Shown: piece by piece, positions 17,884-26,822 of the stretch | How the letters are laid out: every line of letters starts with the position of its first letter | Position numbering within the stretch: the stretch's first letter is position 1 | The notes under the pieces: generated by a model | The model's input: the letters and a program-made list of their open reading frames with translations, nothing else | Told to the model about the DNA's origin: nothing | The model's database searches: none | Assembly: GCF_003570885.1 (NCBI RefSeq) | Contig: NZ_QXJC01000001.1 | Coordinates: forward strand, 1,357,869 to 1,421,868 | DNA: 64,000 bases | Reading direction: 5' to 3' | Origin: Simplicispira hankyongi | Lineage (GTDB): Bacteria; Pseudomonadota; Gammaproteobacteria; Burkholderiales; Burkholderiaceae_C | Translations under genes and position numbers: made by a program

Positions 17884-18115
17884 ATTAATTTTGATAGCTG
17901 CTAACGCTTACTGGATAAGCGTTAGGGAGCCTCTGCACGAATCGTCGCGCCGTGTGCATCTGCGGCCTCGGGCGATCTGCAGCGTTGCAAATCCTCGCGA
18001 TAGCTACGGCTATCGCTGCGGTTTGTGCCTTGCAGCTCATCCCGATCCGCAGCGCCCACTTGCCACGCGATTCGTGCAGAGGCTCCCTAGAGGCTGTTTT
18101 TACTAATTTTTCATC
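17884..18115 (+). repeat. Palindromic repeat copy E, split by a hairpin element
   Basis: The left part (TTTTGATAGCTGCTAACGCT, then TACTGGATAAGCGTTAG) ends at 17925 and the right part (AGAGGCTGTTTTTACTAATT) resumes at about 18091. Joining the two parts restores the normal repeat, so the 161-bp element between them inserted into it. Confidence 0.75.
17926..18086. mobile_element. MITE-like hairpin element a, nested in repeat E
   Basis: A non-coding element bounded by perfect 20-bp inverted repeats whose outer end reads GGGAGCCTCTGCACGAATCG (17925-17944 and 18068-18087). It is flanked by TTAG and CTAG, consistent with a TA- or YTAR-type target duplication. Its centre is the core shared by all four elements, here inverted (GCGATAGCTACGGCTATCGC). 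No transposase frame is present, so movement in trans by an IS5- or IS630-like transposase is an inference. Confidence 0.7.
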
Positions 18116-18166
18116 TACCCCAGACGGGTATGGCGGCCTACCTGCAAGCGCAGCACCCCACATTCC

Positions 18167-18226
18167 GGCAATGGGAGTCAGAGCACGAGTTTCGCTGCAC
18201 GAAATCGTGATCTGACCCCCATTGCC
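18167..18226. repeat. REP/REPIN-like hairpin downstream of tviB
   Basis: The arms GGCAATGGGAGTCAGAGCAC and the reverse complement of GTGATCTGACCCCCATTGCC pair at 20 of 22 positions when extended to the loop. An inner TTTCG/CGAAA stem tops the structure. The GGGGTCAGA half-site resembles REP sequences mobilised by RAYT transposases. It lies 38 bp past the tviB stop and might also end tviB transcription. The rest of the 17880-18263 gap holds elements E and a and no gene. Confidence 0.6.
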
Positions 18227-18263
18227 TGCGCCGGTCGTGGGCGCTTGCCGGAGCTGTGTGGTT

Positions 18264-19547
18264 TTACAGCCGGCCATCAGCCGCACCCAATGGCAAGATG
18301 CCCTTGACATCAAACAGCACAGCGCCCTTCTGGCCCAGGGCCTTGATGCCGGCTTCGCCCAGCGCCACGAACTGCTGGTGGCCCACAGCGAGCACGATGG
18401 CGGCGTATTGGCCTGCATCAGGCGTGGGCATGTCGGCCAGGCATTGCAGGCCGTATTCGTGCTGCGCCTCGGCCACATTGATCCAGGGGTCGTACACATC
18501 GACCTGCATGTTGTAGCCCTGCAGGGTGTGCACCATGTCCACCACCTTGGTGTTGCGCACGTCGGGGCAGTTCTCTTTGAAGGTCAGGCCCAGCACCAGC
18601 ACGCGGCTGCCCAGCACGGGCAGGTTCTTGCGCAGCATGAGCTTGACGGTCTGGTCGGCCACGTGGCTGGCCATGCCGTCGTTGATGCGGCGGCCCGCCA
18701 AGATCACCTCGGGGTGGTAGCCCACTTCCTGCGCCTTGTGCGTCAGGTAGTACGGGTCCACACCAATGCAGTGGCCGCCCACCAGGCCGGGGCGGAAGGG
18801 CAGAAAGTTCCACTTGGTGCCGGCCGCCTGCAGCACTTCGAGGGTGTCGATGCCGAGCTTGTTGAAAATCAGGCTCAGTTCGTTCATCAGGGCAATATTT
18901 ACGTCGCGCTGGGTGTTTTCGATCACCTTGGCGGCTTCGGCCACGCGGATGCTGCTGGCCTGGTAGGTACCGGCGGTGATGATCTGTGCATAAAGCTGGT
19001 TGACGGCCTGGGCCGCCTCGGGCGTGCTGCCGCTGGTGACCTTGCGGATGGTGGGCAGGCGGTGCTGCTTGTCGCCAGGGTTGATGCGTTCGGGGCTGTA
19101 GCCGCAATAGAAGTCCTGGTTGAACGTGAGGCCACTGTGCTTTTCCAGCACGGGCACGCACACTTCTTCGGTGGCGCCGGGGTAGACGGTGGATTCGTAA
19201 ATGACCACGTCGCCCGCTTTCAGCGCCTTGCCCACGGTTTCGCTGGCCTTGACGAGGGGCGTCAGGTCGGGCCGATTGGCCTGGTCTACCGGGGTGGGCA
19301 CGGTAACGATGAAGACCTGGCACGCCCGCAAGTCGGCTGCGTTGCTGCTGAACTGCAATTGGCGGGCAGCGGCCAAGTCTGGTGGTTCGACTTCCAAGGT
19401 GCTGTCGCGGCCCGCTTGCAGCTCGGCAATGCGCGCCTGGTGAATATCAAAGCCCAGCACCGGGCGCTGCTTGCCGAATTCCACGGCGAGGGGCAGGCCC
19501 ACGTAACCCAGGCCGATGATGGCGATGTGTGCGTTCGATAAATTCAT
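18264..19547 (-). CDS. tviB: UDP-N-acetylhexosamine 6-dehydrogenase (TviB/WbpO-like)
   Basis: A 427-residue nucleotide-sugar dehydrogenase of the UDP-glucose/GDP-mannose dehydrogenase family. The NAD loop is IAIIGLGYVGLPLAVEFGK (residues 8-26). VIYESTVYPGATEE is the central conserved segment, and GLVGGHCIGVDPYYL near residue 260 carries the catalytic Cys. The C-terminal domain has VLGLTFKENCPDVRNTK. It oxidises C6 of UDP-GalNAc or UDP-GlcNAc twice to give the uronic acid; the WbpP-like epimerase downstream and the amidotransferase at 7138 suggest UDP-GalNAcA that is later amidated. It is the first gene of the minus-strand arm, starting 219 bp from the divergent export operon. Confidence 0.93.
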   Translation of the reverse strand: MNLSNAHIAIIGLGYVGLPLAVEFGKQRPVLGFDIHQARIAELQAGRDSTLEVEPPDLAAARQLQFSSNAADLRACQVFIVTVPTPVDQANRPDLTPLVKASETVGKALKAGDVVIYESTVYPGATEEVCVPVLEKHSGLTFNQDFYCGYSPERINPGDKQHRLPTIRKVTSGSTPEAAQAVNQLYAQIITAGTYQASSIRVAEAAKVIENTQRDVNIALMNELSLIFNKLGIDTLEVLQAAGTKWNFLPFRPGLVGGHCIGVDPYYLTHKAQEVGYHPEVILAGRRINDGMASHVADQTVKLMLRKNLPVLGSRVLVLGLTFKENCPDVRNTKVVDMVHTLQGYNMQVDVYDPWINVAEAQHEYGLQCLADMPTPDAGQYAAIVLAVGHQQFVALGEAGIKALGQKGAVLFDVKGILPLGAADGRL

Positions 19548-19766
19548 AAAGCTGCAGTGAGCAAGGCCGACGCCGTGGCGCCTTAAGCCCCTATTAAGAA
19601 AATGGTGCTTGGCGGGCGCATTCTAAAGTTGGCAGGCCTACAGAGGCCTTGTTAATATCAACAGTCGGCTCACTGTGTCTGTCACGTAAAAGTGGCGCCG
19701 GGACTGCGCTTTATACTGCGCCGGTTGCTCTGCACCGCTGCTTTATAGAAAGTTCCCTTGCCAGCC
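19548..19766. promoter_or_regulatory. Divergent promoter region between tviB and the export operon
   Basis: This 219-bp gap must hold promoters for both arms. It contains two AGGCCT boxes 4 bp apart (19634-19639 and 19644-19649), directly followed by the near-palindrome TGTTAATATCAACA (19650-19663, 12 of 14 positions symmetric). A TATACT at 19712-19717 would make a fair -10 for the plus-strand operon, but no good -35 is seen. These are candidate operator sites only; no regulator gene is adjacent. Confidence 0.4.
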
Positions 19767-20570
19767 ATGCCCCATTGCCGCTCGATTCTTTATCGTCTGC
19801 ACTCCCTGCTTTTTGTGGCGGTGGTCGCGTACGGCCTGACAGGTGGCCCCGCAGCGGCGCAACAAGGCACGCCCATGCGCGGCGAAGTTACTGCTGCGGC
19901 TACCCCCCCCACGGCAAGCCGCGGGCTTGATGCCCCCGCACGCAAGCTGCAAGAGGCCGGCGCAGTGCCCAGCACGGTCGATTCGGACTACAAGATCACC
20001 CCCAATGATTTGCTGGAGATTGAGGTATTCGGCGTGAGCGAGCTCAAGCGCACGGTGCGCGTGAACACCAGCGGCCAGATCGCCATGCCGCTGATCGGCA
20101 CGCTGAGCGTAGCGGGCTTGACCCCAGCCGATGCCGAGGCGCTGATTGCGCTGCAATACAGCGGCAAGAACTTCCTGCAGGATCCGCAGGTGTCCATCTT
20201 CGTGAAAGAGTTCACCACGCAGCGCGTCACGCTCGATGGTGCGCTGAATAAGCCGGGCGTGTACCCGCTGACGGGGCAGATCACCCTGCTGCGCGCACTG
20301 GCCATGGCCGGTGGCGGCGGGCAGTTGGCCGATATGGAAAACGTGATGCTGTTTCGCATGACGCCCGCCGGCAAGAGCGAGTCAGAGAAATACGATGTGC
20401 TCAAGATTCGCAAGGGCGAGGCGCCCGACCCCATGCTGCAGAACGACGATGTGGTGGTGGTCAACCGTGTGGAATCCCGCGTTACGCTGCGCGACTCGCT
20501 GTTCCGCGACATCATCGATACGCTCAACCCCTTTGCTTCCAGCTACCGCAACGTCGCAACCCCCAATTGA
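19767..20570 (+). CDS. wza: Wza-family polysaccharide export protein
   Basis: A 267-residue outer-membrane export protein. An N-terminal hydrophobic signal (LYRLHSLLFVAVVAYGLTGG) ends in PAAAQQ, so signal peptidase I cleavage is expected; no lipobox Cys is visible, unlike E. coli Wza. The Poly_export domain starts DYKITPNDLLEIEVFGVSEL and is followed by an SLBB domain (RVTLDGALNKPGVYPL, then LLRALAMAGG). It would form the periplasmic/outer-membrane channel together with the Wzc-like protein. A TTG at 19758, 7 bases after a GAAAG, is an alternative start. Confidence 0.88.
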   Translation: MPHCRSILYRLHSLLFVAVVAYGLTGGPAAAQQGTPMRGEVTAAATPPTASRGLDAPARKLQEAGAVPSTVDSDYKITPNDLLEIEVFGVSELKRTVRVNTSGQIAMPLIGTLSVAGLTPADAEALIALQYSGKNFLQDPQVSIFVKEFTTQRVTLDGALNKPGVYPLTGQITLLRALAMAGGGGQLADMENVMLFRMTPAGKSESEKYDVLKIRKGEAPDPMLQNDDVVVVNRVESRVTLRDSLFRDIIDTLNPFASSYRNVATPN

Positions 20571-20633
20571 AGCCCGCTCGCCACGCGAGCGCCCTGGGGT
20601 GGCACGCCGCCCTTTTTAGTTTTTCTGCGCGCC

Positions 20634-23039
20634 ATGTCCCAAGACCCTCAACACCCCGAGCCTGACCACCTGCCCGCTGCACACCGCGGGCCCGCCCCTT
20701 CGCACGCGCTGCAGCTGCGCGGCAACCATGCGCTGGGCATGCCCATTGCGCAGGCGCCAGCCCCGCAGGAAGAGGACGACGACACGCTCGACCTGCGCGA
20801 CCTCTGGCGCATGGTGGTCAAGCACAAAGGGCTGCTGGTGTCGGTGGCCATTGGCGGGCTGCTGGTGGCTTTGCTGCTGAGCTTCATCAAAACGCCGCTG
20901 TACCTGGCCACCACCACGGTGCAGGTGGACAAGCGCGCCGCGCGCGTGGTGAAGTTTGCGCAAGACGCCGACGCGAACCAGGATGTCGATGAGCGCACGG
21001 CCTTGGGCACGCAACTGGAGCTGCTCAAGAGCCGGGTGCTGGCCGAGCGGGTGATCGACGAACTGCAACTTGACCGCCAGGGCCTGCCCATGCCCACGGC
21101 GGCAGCGCCTGCGGGCGACGCGGCGCCTGCCGGCAGCGATGCAGAGCCCGAAGCGCCCGAAGCCACTGGCTGGCAGGCCATGATGGGCAACCTGCTGGAC
21201 CGCATCAAGGACAGCTACGGCAAGATCCGCGAGCCGGCATCGAACAGCGCCGAACGGCTCAACCGCGAACAGGTGTTGAAGGCTTTTAACGACACTGTGA
21301 AAGCCGAGCAAGTGCGCAATTCGCGCATGCTGCGCGTCCAGGTGGAAAACGCCAGCCCGCAACTGGCGGCGCGCATTGCCAACAGCGTTGCCGAGGGCTT
21401 CATCGCGCTGAACCTGGAGCGGCGCATGGATTCGTCGTCCTACGCCAAGACGTTCCTGGAAACGCAGCTCGGCCTCACCAAGGCCAAGCTGGAAGAGTCG
21501 GAGCGCAAGCTCAACGAATACGCGCGCAGCCGCAACATTCTCACGCTGGATGAAAAGACCAACGTGCTGAACCAGACGTTTACCGAATATTCCACAGCGC
21601 TCACCAAAGCCGAACAGGACGTGATCAAGACCGATTCGGACTATGAGGCGATTCGCACGGCGCCCGACACGTCGCGCCAAGTGCTCGAGAGCAAGACGAT
21701 TCAGGACTACAAGGCCCAGATCAGCAAACTCGACCAGGACTATCAGGAAGCGGGCAAGGTCTACAAGGACGACTTTCCCAAAATGAAGCAATTGCGCGCG
21801 CAGATGGACGAACTCAACAGCCGGATCAAAGCCGAGGTGCAAAGCATTCTGGCTTCGGTACGCAACCAGGCACAAACCGCCAAGCGCCAAGAGCAACTCA
21901 TTCGCTCCCGACTGCAGCAAACGCGCGCCGAAATCATGCAGGCGCAGGACCGCAGCGTGGACTTCAACCTGCTCAAGCGTGAGGTGGACACCAACCGCGA
22001 GCTCTACAACGGCCTGCTGCAGCAGGTAAAAGAAGTGGGCGTGGCCGGCGGGGTGGAGACGAACAACATCCAGGTGGTGGACAAGGCCGAAGTGCCGCTG
22101 TTCCCCTACAAACCGAAGCTGGCGCTGAACGCTGCCATTGGGCTGCTGGCGGGCATCGTGCTGGGCCTCGGCATCGTGTTCCTGATGGAATCGATGGACG
22201 ATTCGATCAAGTTCGCCGACGAGGTCGAAAAGCTCCTGCAGGTGCCGCTCTTGGGCGTGATCCCCAAAGTCAAGGAGAAAACCAACCTGACCAGCCTGGC
22301 GCTGCTGGTGCACGAAGACCCGCGCGGGCATATCGCCGAGGCCTACCGCTCCGTGCGCACGGCGCTGCAGTTCTCCACGGCCGATGGCGCGCCGCGCCGC
22401 CTGGTGCTGACCAGCACGACCAAGAACGAGGGCAAATCGACCACAGCGCTGGCGCTGGCCATCAACTTCGCGCAGATGGGCGCCAAGGTGGTGCTGATCG
22501 ACGCCGACATGCGCAACCCCTCGGTGCACAAGTACCTGAACCTGCCGAATACGGCGGGCCTGTCGAACTACCTCTCGGGCCACGGCAAGCCGGGCGAGAT
22601 CACGCGCATGAGCGCCATCGACAACCTGATGGTGATCACCGCCGGGCCGATTCCGCCCAGCCCCGTTGACCTGCTGACCGGCCCGCGCCTGGGCGAGCTG
22701 ATGGACCTGCTGGAGGTGCGCGGCGCGCAGTACATCATTTTCGACGGGCCACCGGTGCTGGGCCTGGCCGACGCCATCGTGCTGGGCAACCAGGTGCATT
22801 CGGTGCTGTTCGTGGCGCAGGCCAGCCAGACGCGCAAGAGCCACATCAAGGACGCCTTCCGGCGCCTGCGCATGGCAGGCGTCATGCCCTGCGGCGTGGT
22901 GCTGACCAAGACCACGGCGCAGAACACTGCCTACTACACCTACGACAACTACTACGGCTACGGCGTGGATTCACCCGCACCCAAGCCACCGGCTGCCGGC
23001 CAGGGCGATCGCACCGAGCCTTCGCTGACGGCGGCCTGA
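20634..23039 (+). CDS. wzc: Wzc-type polysaccharide co-polymerase/tyrosine autokinase
   Basis: An 801-residue inner-membrane protein. Order of parts: Pro/Ala-rich N-tail; Wzz domain from about residue 50 (LDLRDLWRMVVKHKGLLVSV) with a first membrane helix; a long periplasmic coiled coil (about 240-450); a second helix (AAIGLLAGIVLGLGIVFLME); and a cytoplasmic BY-kinase. The kinase has Walker A (TSTTKNEGKSTT, about residue 595), Walker A' (VVLIDADMRNP) and Walker B (YIIFDGPPVLGLAD). The C-terminus has a Tyr cluster (YYTYDNYYGYG, about 766-776), the usual autophosphorylation tail. Phosphorylation cycles would control chain length and export, with the CpsB-type phosphatase three genes downstream as the likely opponent. 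Confidence 0.93.
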   Translation: MSQDPQHPEPDHLPAAHRGPAPSHALQLRGNHALGMPIAQAPAPQEEDDDTLDLRDLWRMVVKHKGLLVSVAIGGLLVALLLSFIKTPLYLATTTVQVDKRAARVVKFAQDADANQDVDERTALGTQLELLKSRVLAERVIDELQLDRQGLPMPTAAAPAGDAAPAGSDAEPEAPEATGWQAMMGNLLDRIKDSYGKIREPASNSAERLNREQVLKAFNDTVKAEQVRNSRMLRVQVENASPQLAARIANSVAEGFIALNLERRMDSSSYAKTFLETQLGLTKAKLEESERKLNEYARSRNILTLDEKTNVLNQTFTEYSTALTKAEQDVIKTDSDYEAIRTAPDTSRQVLESKTIQDYKAQISKLDQDYQEAGKVYKDDFPKMKQLRAQMDELNSRIKAEVQSILASVRNQAQTAKRQEQLIRSRLQQTRAEIMQAQDRSVDFNLLKREVDTNRELYNGLLQQVKEVGVAGGVETNNIQVVDKAEVPLFPYKPKLALNAAIGLLAGIVLGLGIVFLMESMDDSIKFADEVEKLLQVPLLGVIPKVKEKTNLTSLALLVHEDPRGHIAEAYRSVRTALQFSTADGAPRRLVLTSTTKNEGKSTTALALAINFAQMGAKVVLIDADMRNPSVHKYLNLPNTAGLSNYLSGHGKPGEITRMSAIDNLMVITAGPIPPSPVDLLTGPRLGELMDLLEVRGAQYIIFDGPPVLGLADAIVLGNQVHSVLFVAQASQTRKSHIKDAFRRLRMAGVMPCGVVLTKTTAQNTAYYTYDNYYGYGVDSPAPKPPAAGQGDRTEPSLTAA

Positions 23040-23069
23040 GGCCGCGCCAGCCGAGCAGCCGGATTTCCC

Positions 23070-24743
23070 ATGCCCAAGAACGCCCTGGCCAAGGTGCTGC
23101 TCGATTTTGGCCGGACACCTGGCCGCTACGCGCTGCGCCTGCGTGAGCCGCGTGAGCTCTACGCCCAGCTCGACACCGTGGCGCTGTGGGCGCAGGGGCG
23201 CGTACCCGATGCGCTGCAAGCCCAGGCGCAAGAGATCAAGGCAGCAGCGGTGCTGTTCATCCAGCGCGCCTGCTTTGCGCAGGAGAACACCCACTACCAG
23301 GTGCTGGGCCTGATGCCCGGCGCGGTTGACCCCGAACTGCTGCGCACCCGCTACCGCGCACTGATCCGCCTGACCCACCCCGACATGGGCGTGCAGGGCC
23401 TGCCCAGCGGCGCCGCCGGCATGGTGAACCGGGCGCAGGAGGTGCTGGCCAACCCCGAATTGCGCGAGCGCTACGACCAGCAGCTTGAAGGCAGCGCGCG
23501 CCCCACTTGGCAAGGGGTGGCACCTGCGCCCGCGCCCAGCACTGCCGACGTGCGCAGCATGCAGCGCCGCCGCCTGGACAGCCACCACCACGCGGGCCTG
23601 GGCGAGCGCTGGCGCGCGCTGTGGGCCCGCTACCCCACGCAGGCGCGGCTGCTGCTGACGGCCACGGGCGTGGGCGTGCTGGTGCTAGGCCTGCTGACCT
23701 GGGCCGCCAACGATGCGCCTGGCGGCGCGCTGGTGGTAGCCCGCGCGCCGGCAAAAGCGGGCGCCGCCACGCCGCAAAGCCTGGCACGCAGCCCCGTGAC
23801 CCAGACTGCGGCACGACCTGCATCCACCGCTCCACAAGCGCGCACCCCGACAGCAGCGCCGCCCGCAGCTCTGGCAACAGCCAACAGTGAAGACCACAAG
23901 GCCGACCTCACCTTGTCGCGCGACGTGCTGTGGGCTGCCGAGCCGGCCAGGCCATCCGCGGCACATGCGGCAGCCGCCACAGAGGGCGGCGGCGCCACAC
24001 CTACTGCACGTGCACCCGCTACCGCCCAGGCACCGTCGACGCCGCTGCCCCAATTCGTTGCCGATGCAACAGCACTCCCCCGCAGCCCGACCCCCGAGCC
24101 GCGCGCGGCACGCGAGCCGAGCGCCACGCGCGTGGCATTGAACAGCCACAGCGACGACGCCCTGGCTGCGCCGCCGGCGCGGGCAACGCCCGAACCGATA
24201 CAGACGCCGCCAGCCACCTGGACCGCAGCCGCGGCAGCACCCATGCCTGCGCCCACCCCCGCCCCCGCGCCCCCACCCACGCGCCCGGTGGCGACCGCAC
24301 CGGCACAGCCGCCAGCCCCGGCAGCACCGCCTCCAGCGCCGACGCCGACGCAGGCTGTGGCGGCTGCCACCGCGCCCACACCGCAGTGGAGCGTGGACGT
24401 GCCTGGCGCAACGCAATATCTGCGCGACCTGATGGTGCTGCTTGAGCGCCCGCAGGAGGCCAGCCGCACGAATGAGCTGCTGCGCAGCATGAATGTGAAG
24501 GGCAATGTGATGGCACCCGGCCTGCGGCTGGCGCGCGACTACCCACAGCTCAAGGTCAACGCGATGGCGCTGTCGGAAACGCGGCGTCCCGGGGCGCTGG
24601 ATTTGCACGGCTCGGTGCTGATCACAGCGCAGAACCCCCAGACCGCCGCCAGCACCACCGTGCGCTACCGCGTATTGGCGCAGTTCGTTGGCGCAGAAGG
24701 CGGCACTGCCCTGACCCGGCTTGACATGCAGGAGTCCGAATGA
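23070..24743 (+). CDS. Membrane-anchored J-domain protein of the export operon
   Basis: A 557-residue protein with a DnaJ-like J domain at about residues 73-138 (YQVLGLMPGAVDPELLRTRY, with the essential HPD at 103-105). A single membrane helix follows at about 192-213. Then comes a long Ala/Pro/Thr-rich segment, probably disordered, and a C-terminal domain of about 110 residues (QYLRDLMVLLERPQEASRTN onward) that I do not recognise. The Gly/Phe region and zinc finger of true DnaJ are absent. J domains stimulate DnaK ATPase, so it may bring DnaK to the cytoplasmic side of the export complex while the C-terminus lies in the periplasm; that is inference. It overlaps the next gene by ATGA. Confidence 0.75.
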   Translation: MPKNALAKVLLDFGRTPGRYALRLREPRELYAQLDTVALWAQGRVPDALQAQAQEIKAAAVLFIQRACFAQENTHYQVLGLMPGAVDPELLRTRYRALIRLTHPDMGVQGLPSGAAGMVNRAQEVLANPELRERYDQQLEGSARPTWQGVAPAPAPSTADVRSMQRRRLDSHHHAGLGERWRALWARYPTQARLLLTATGVGVLVLGLLTWAANDAPGGALVVARAPAKAGAATPQSLARSPVTQTAARPASTAPQARTPTAAPPAALATANSEDHKADLTLSRDVLWAAEPARPSAAHAAAATEGGGATPTARAPATAQAPSTPLPQFVADATALPRSPTPEPRAAREPSATRVALNSHSDDALAAPPARATPEPIQTPPATWTAAAAAPMPAPTPAPAPPPTRPVATAPAQPPAPAAPPPAPTPTQAVAAATAPTPQWSVDVPGATQYLRDLMVLLERPQEASRTNELLRSMNVKGNVMAPGLRLARDYPQLKVNAMALSETRRPGALDLHGSVLITAQNPQTAASTTVRYRVLAQFVGAEGGTALTRLDMQESE

Positions 24744-25945
24744 GATCCAGCCCTGCCCGCCGATTGGCGCGCGCCACCTGGATAGCCCTGTGGCTGGCGC
24801 TGGCCGGCGTGCTGTGCGTCTGGGCCTGGCCGCAGCAGATTGAGCGCGGCTGCTGGCTGGCGGAGTGGCCGTTTGAGCAAGGCTGCAGCGACTACAGCTC
24901 GGGCAAGCTGGAGACCACCACGCCGACCCAGCAGATTGCGCACCTGGAGCGCAACATTGGCGACGGACGCGCCTACTTGTGGCTGACCACCAACCTGGCT
25001 GGGCAGAGCGACGACCTGGCCACGCCCTTGCTGCCCTGGCTGCAAAAGCTGGCGCCGCACGACGATCAGGCGCTGACCCTGCAGGCCTCGGCCAGTCTGC
25101 GCAACAAGGACTACGCGAGCGCCGCCAAGGCCTTGACGCTGCTGGTCGAGCGCGGCGAGGCCAACGCCCGCGAGCCGCTGGTGGCGTTGATGCTTGAGCC
25201 CACCACACAGGATTTCGTGCGCGCACAGCTCACGCCGCAATCGCGCTGGCTCGACCCGGTGCTGAATTCGCTGAGCGCGCAGGTTCCCGTGGATGCCCTG
25301 CAAGCTTTCGTGAGCGAAGGCTGGAAGCTTGGCGTGCTGCGCCCGAACACGGTGCTCGGCCAGATTGAGCGGCTCAAGCGTGACGGCTACTGGCTGGACG
25401 CCTACAGCCTGTGGGTGGCGCTGCTGGGCCAGGTGCACGACGGCTTGTACAACCCCGGTTTCGACCGGCGAGCGAGCCTGCGCGGTTTCGACTGGACCTG
25501 GCCGCAGCAGCGCGCTGGCAAGGTGGGCGTGCAGGTGGCGCAGGTGTCCGCCGCACCGCGGCCCGGCAATATGCTGCAGGTGGAAATGACCGGGCGCGCC
25601 GCCCTGCCCCAGGCACTGGTGAGCCAGCCGGTGGTGCTGCTGGGCACCCGGTACCGCCTCACCGGGCGCTACATGAGCGACCGCTTGCGCTCGCGCGAGG
25701 GCCTGGTGTGGGCGCTGCGCTGCGCTTCAGGCGACGAGCGCTTTGCCCAGACCGAGGTGCTCGAAGAGACGCAAAAGGAGTGGCGCAACTTCGAGCTCGA
25801 TTTCGAGATGCCGGCCGAGTGCGAAGGCGCAGCCCGCCTGCAACTGGAAGCCACCGCCGCCTGGGAAGCGCGAGCAGGAATCGCTGGGGTGATGTATTTT
25901 GACGACTTCGAGTTGCGCCCCCGCGCGGCCGAGGCTCCCCAATGA
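24740..25945 (+). CDS. Membrane-anchored protein with helical repeats and a beta-sandwich-like C-terminus
   Basis: A 401-residue protein of unassigned function. An N-terminal hydrophobic helix (TWIALWLALAGVLCVWAWP, about residues 12-30) anchors or exports it. The middle (QALTLQASASLRNKDYASAA, then LDAYSLWVALLGQVHDGLYN) looks like TPR-type helical repeats. The C-terminal third (RYRLTGRYMSDRLRSREGLV, then MYFDDFELRP) resembles the carbohydrate-binding-like beta-sandwich seen in other exopolysaccharide proteins. It has a GGAG ribosome-binding site and overlaps both neighbours by 4 bp (ATGA), so it is made together with the J-domain protein and the phosphatase. It could bind the nascent chain in the periplasm. 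Confidence 0.65.
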   Translation: MRSSPARRLARATWIALWLALAGVLCVWAWPQQIERGCWLAEWPFEQGCSDYSSGKLETTTPTQQIAHLERNIGDGRAYLWLTTNLAGQSDDLATPLLPWLQKLAPHDDQALTLQASASLRNKDYASAAKALTLLVERGEANAREPLVALMLEPTTQDFVRAQLTPQSRWLDPVLNSLSAQVPVDALQAFVSEGWKLGVLRPNTVLGQIERLKRDGYWLDAYSLWVALLGQVHDGLYNPGFDRRASLRGFDWTWPQQRAGKVGVQVAQVSAAPRPGNMLQVEMTGRAALPQALVSQPVVLLGTRYRLTGRYMSDRLRSREGLVWALRCASGDERFAQTEVLEETQKEWRNFELDFEMPAECEGAARLQLEATAAWEARAGIAGVMYFDDFELRPRAAEAPQ

Positions 25946-26745
25946 TCGACCTGCATTCCCACCTTCTGCCTTGCATTGACGACGGCGCGCGCTCGCTGGA
26001 GATGTCGCTGGAGATGGCACGCCAGGCGGTGGACGCAGGCACCCGCATCATGGCCTGCACGCCGCACATCTACCCCGGGCTGTACATGAACGACAGCGCC
26101 GGCATTGCGGGCCACATCAAAAAACTGCAGGCCGAACTGGACGCGAATGGCATCGCGCTCAAGCTCACGCGCGGGGCCGACGCGCACCTGGTGCCCGAGC
26201 TGCTCGAAGGCCTGCAAAGCGGGCGTGTGCCGACGCTGCACAACTCACGCTACTTTCTGCTGGAGCCTTCGCACCACGTGGCGCCACCGCATTTCGAGGA
26301 TTCGGTGTTCCAGATCATGGCGGCCGGCTTTGTGCCGCTGGTGACGCACCCCGAGCGCCTGGTGTGGATCGAAGACCACTACCCCACCTTTGTGCGCCTG
26401 GCCGAGCGCGGCGCCTGGATGCAGATCACGGCAGGCTCGATCACCGGGCGCTTTGGCAAGCGGGCACGCTACTGGAGCGACCGCTTCCTGGACGATGGTC
26501 TGGTGGCGGTAGTAGCCAGCGACGCCCACAACACCCGCGCCCGCAACCCGCGCATGGACGAGGCGGTGCAGCGGCTTATTGAATGCGCCGGCAAGGACGA
26601 AGCACGCCGCATGGTGCTGGGGCGCCCGCAGGCCGTACTCGACAACCTTGAGCCGGGTGCGGTGCCGACCGTGCCGGGCCTGGCCTCCGGCAAGGCCCGG
26701 GTGGGACAAAAACCCTGGTACCGGCGCTTGTTTGCAGGCCGGTAG
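25942..26745 (+). CDS. CpsB/CapC-type PHP-domain tyrosine phosphatase
   Basis: A 267-residue metal-dependent phosphatase of the PHP family. Metal ligands are visible in order: MIDLHSHLLPCIDDG (residues 1-15), ACTPHIYPG, LLEPSHHVAPP, VTHPERLVW and VASDAHN near residue 190. Family members remove phosphate from BY-kinase tyrosines and so reset the Wzc cycle. It is the last gene of the export operon, joined to the upstream gene by an ATGA overlap. The C-terminal 30 residues are basic and tail-like. Confidence 0.9.
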   Translation: MIDLHSHLLPCIDDGARSLEMSLEMARQAVDAGTRIMACTPHIYPGLYMNDSAGIAGHIKKLQAELDANGIALKLTRGADAHLVPELLEGLQSGRVPTLHNSRYFLLEPSHHVAPPHFEDSVFQIMAAGFVPLVTHPERLVWIEDHYPTFVRLAERGAWMQITAGSITGRFGKRARYWSDRFLDDGLVAVVASDAHNTRARNPRMDEAVQRLIECAGKDEARRMVLGRPQAVLDNLEPGAVPTVPGLASGKARVGQKPWYRRLFAGR

Positions 26746-26822
26746 CGCACTGCCGCGCGGCGTTAAGCCGGCGTCACGTGCTATGAAATTCGCATTCCGA
26801 CGTATAGTGTCCGGTTAGCGAA

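Noticed and set aside
17885..18499. A 204-codon minus-strand frame spanning hairpin element a and the tviB 3' end
   Set aside because: It crosses repeats and the wrong frame of tviB; no homology-like features.
20616..22844. A 742-codon open frame antisense to the Wzc-like gene
   Set aside because: Low-complexity His/Arg/Gln-rich translation, no motif; the sense strand has all the kinase motifs.
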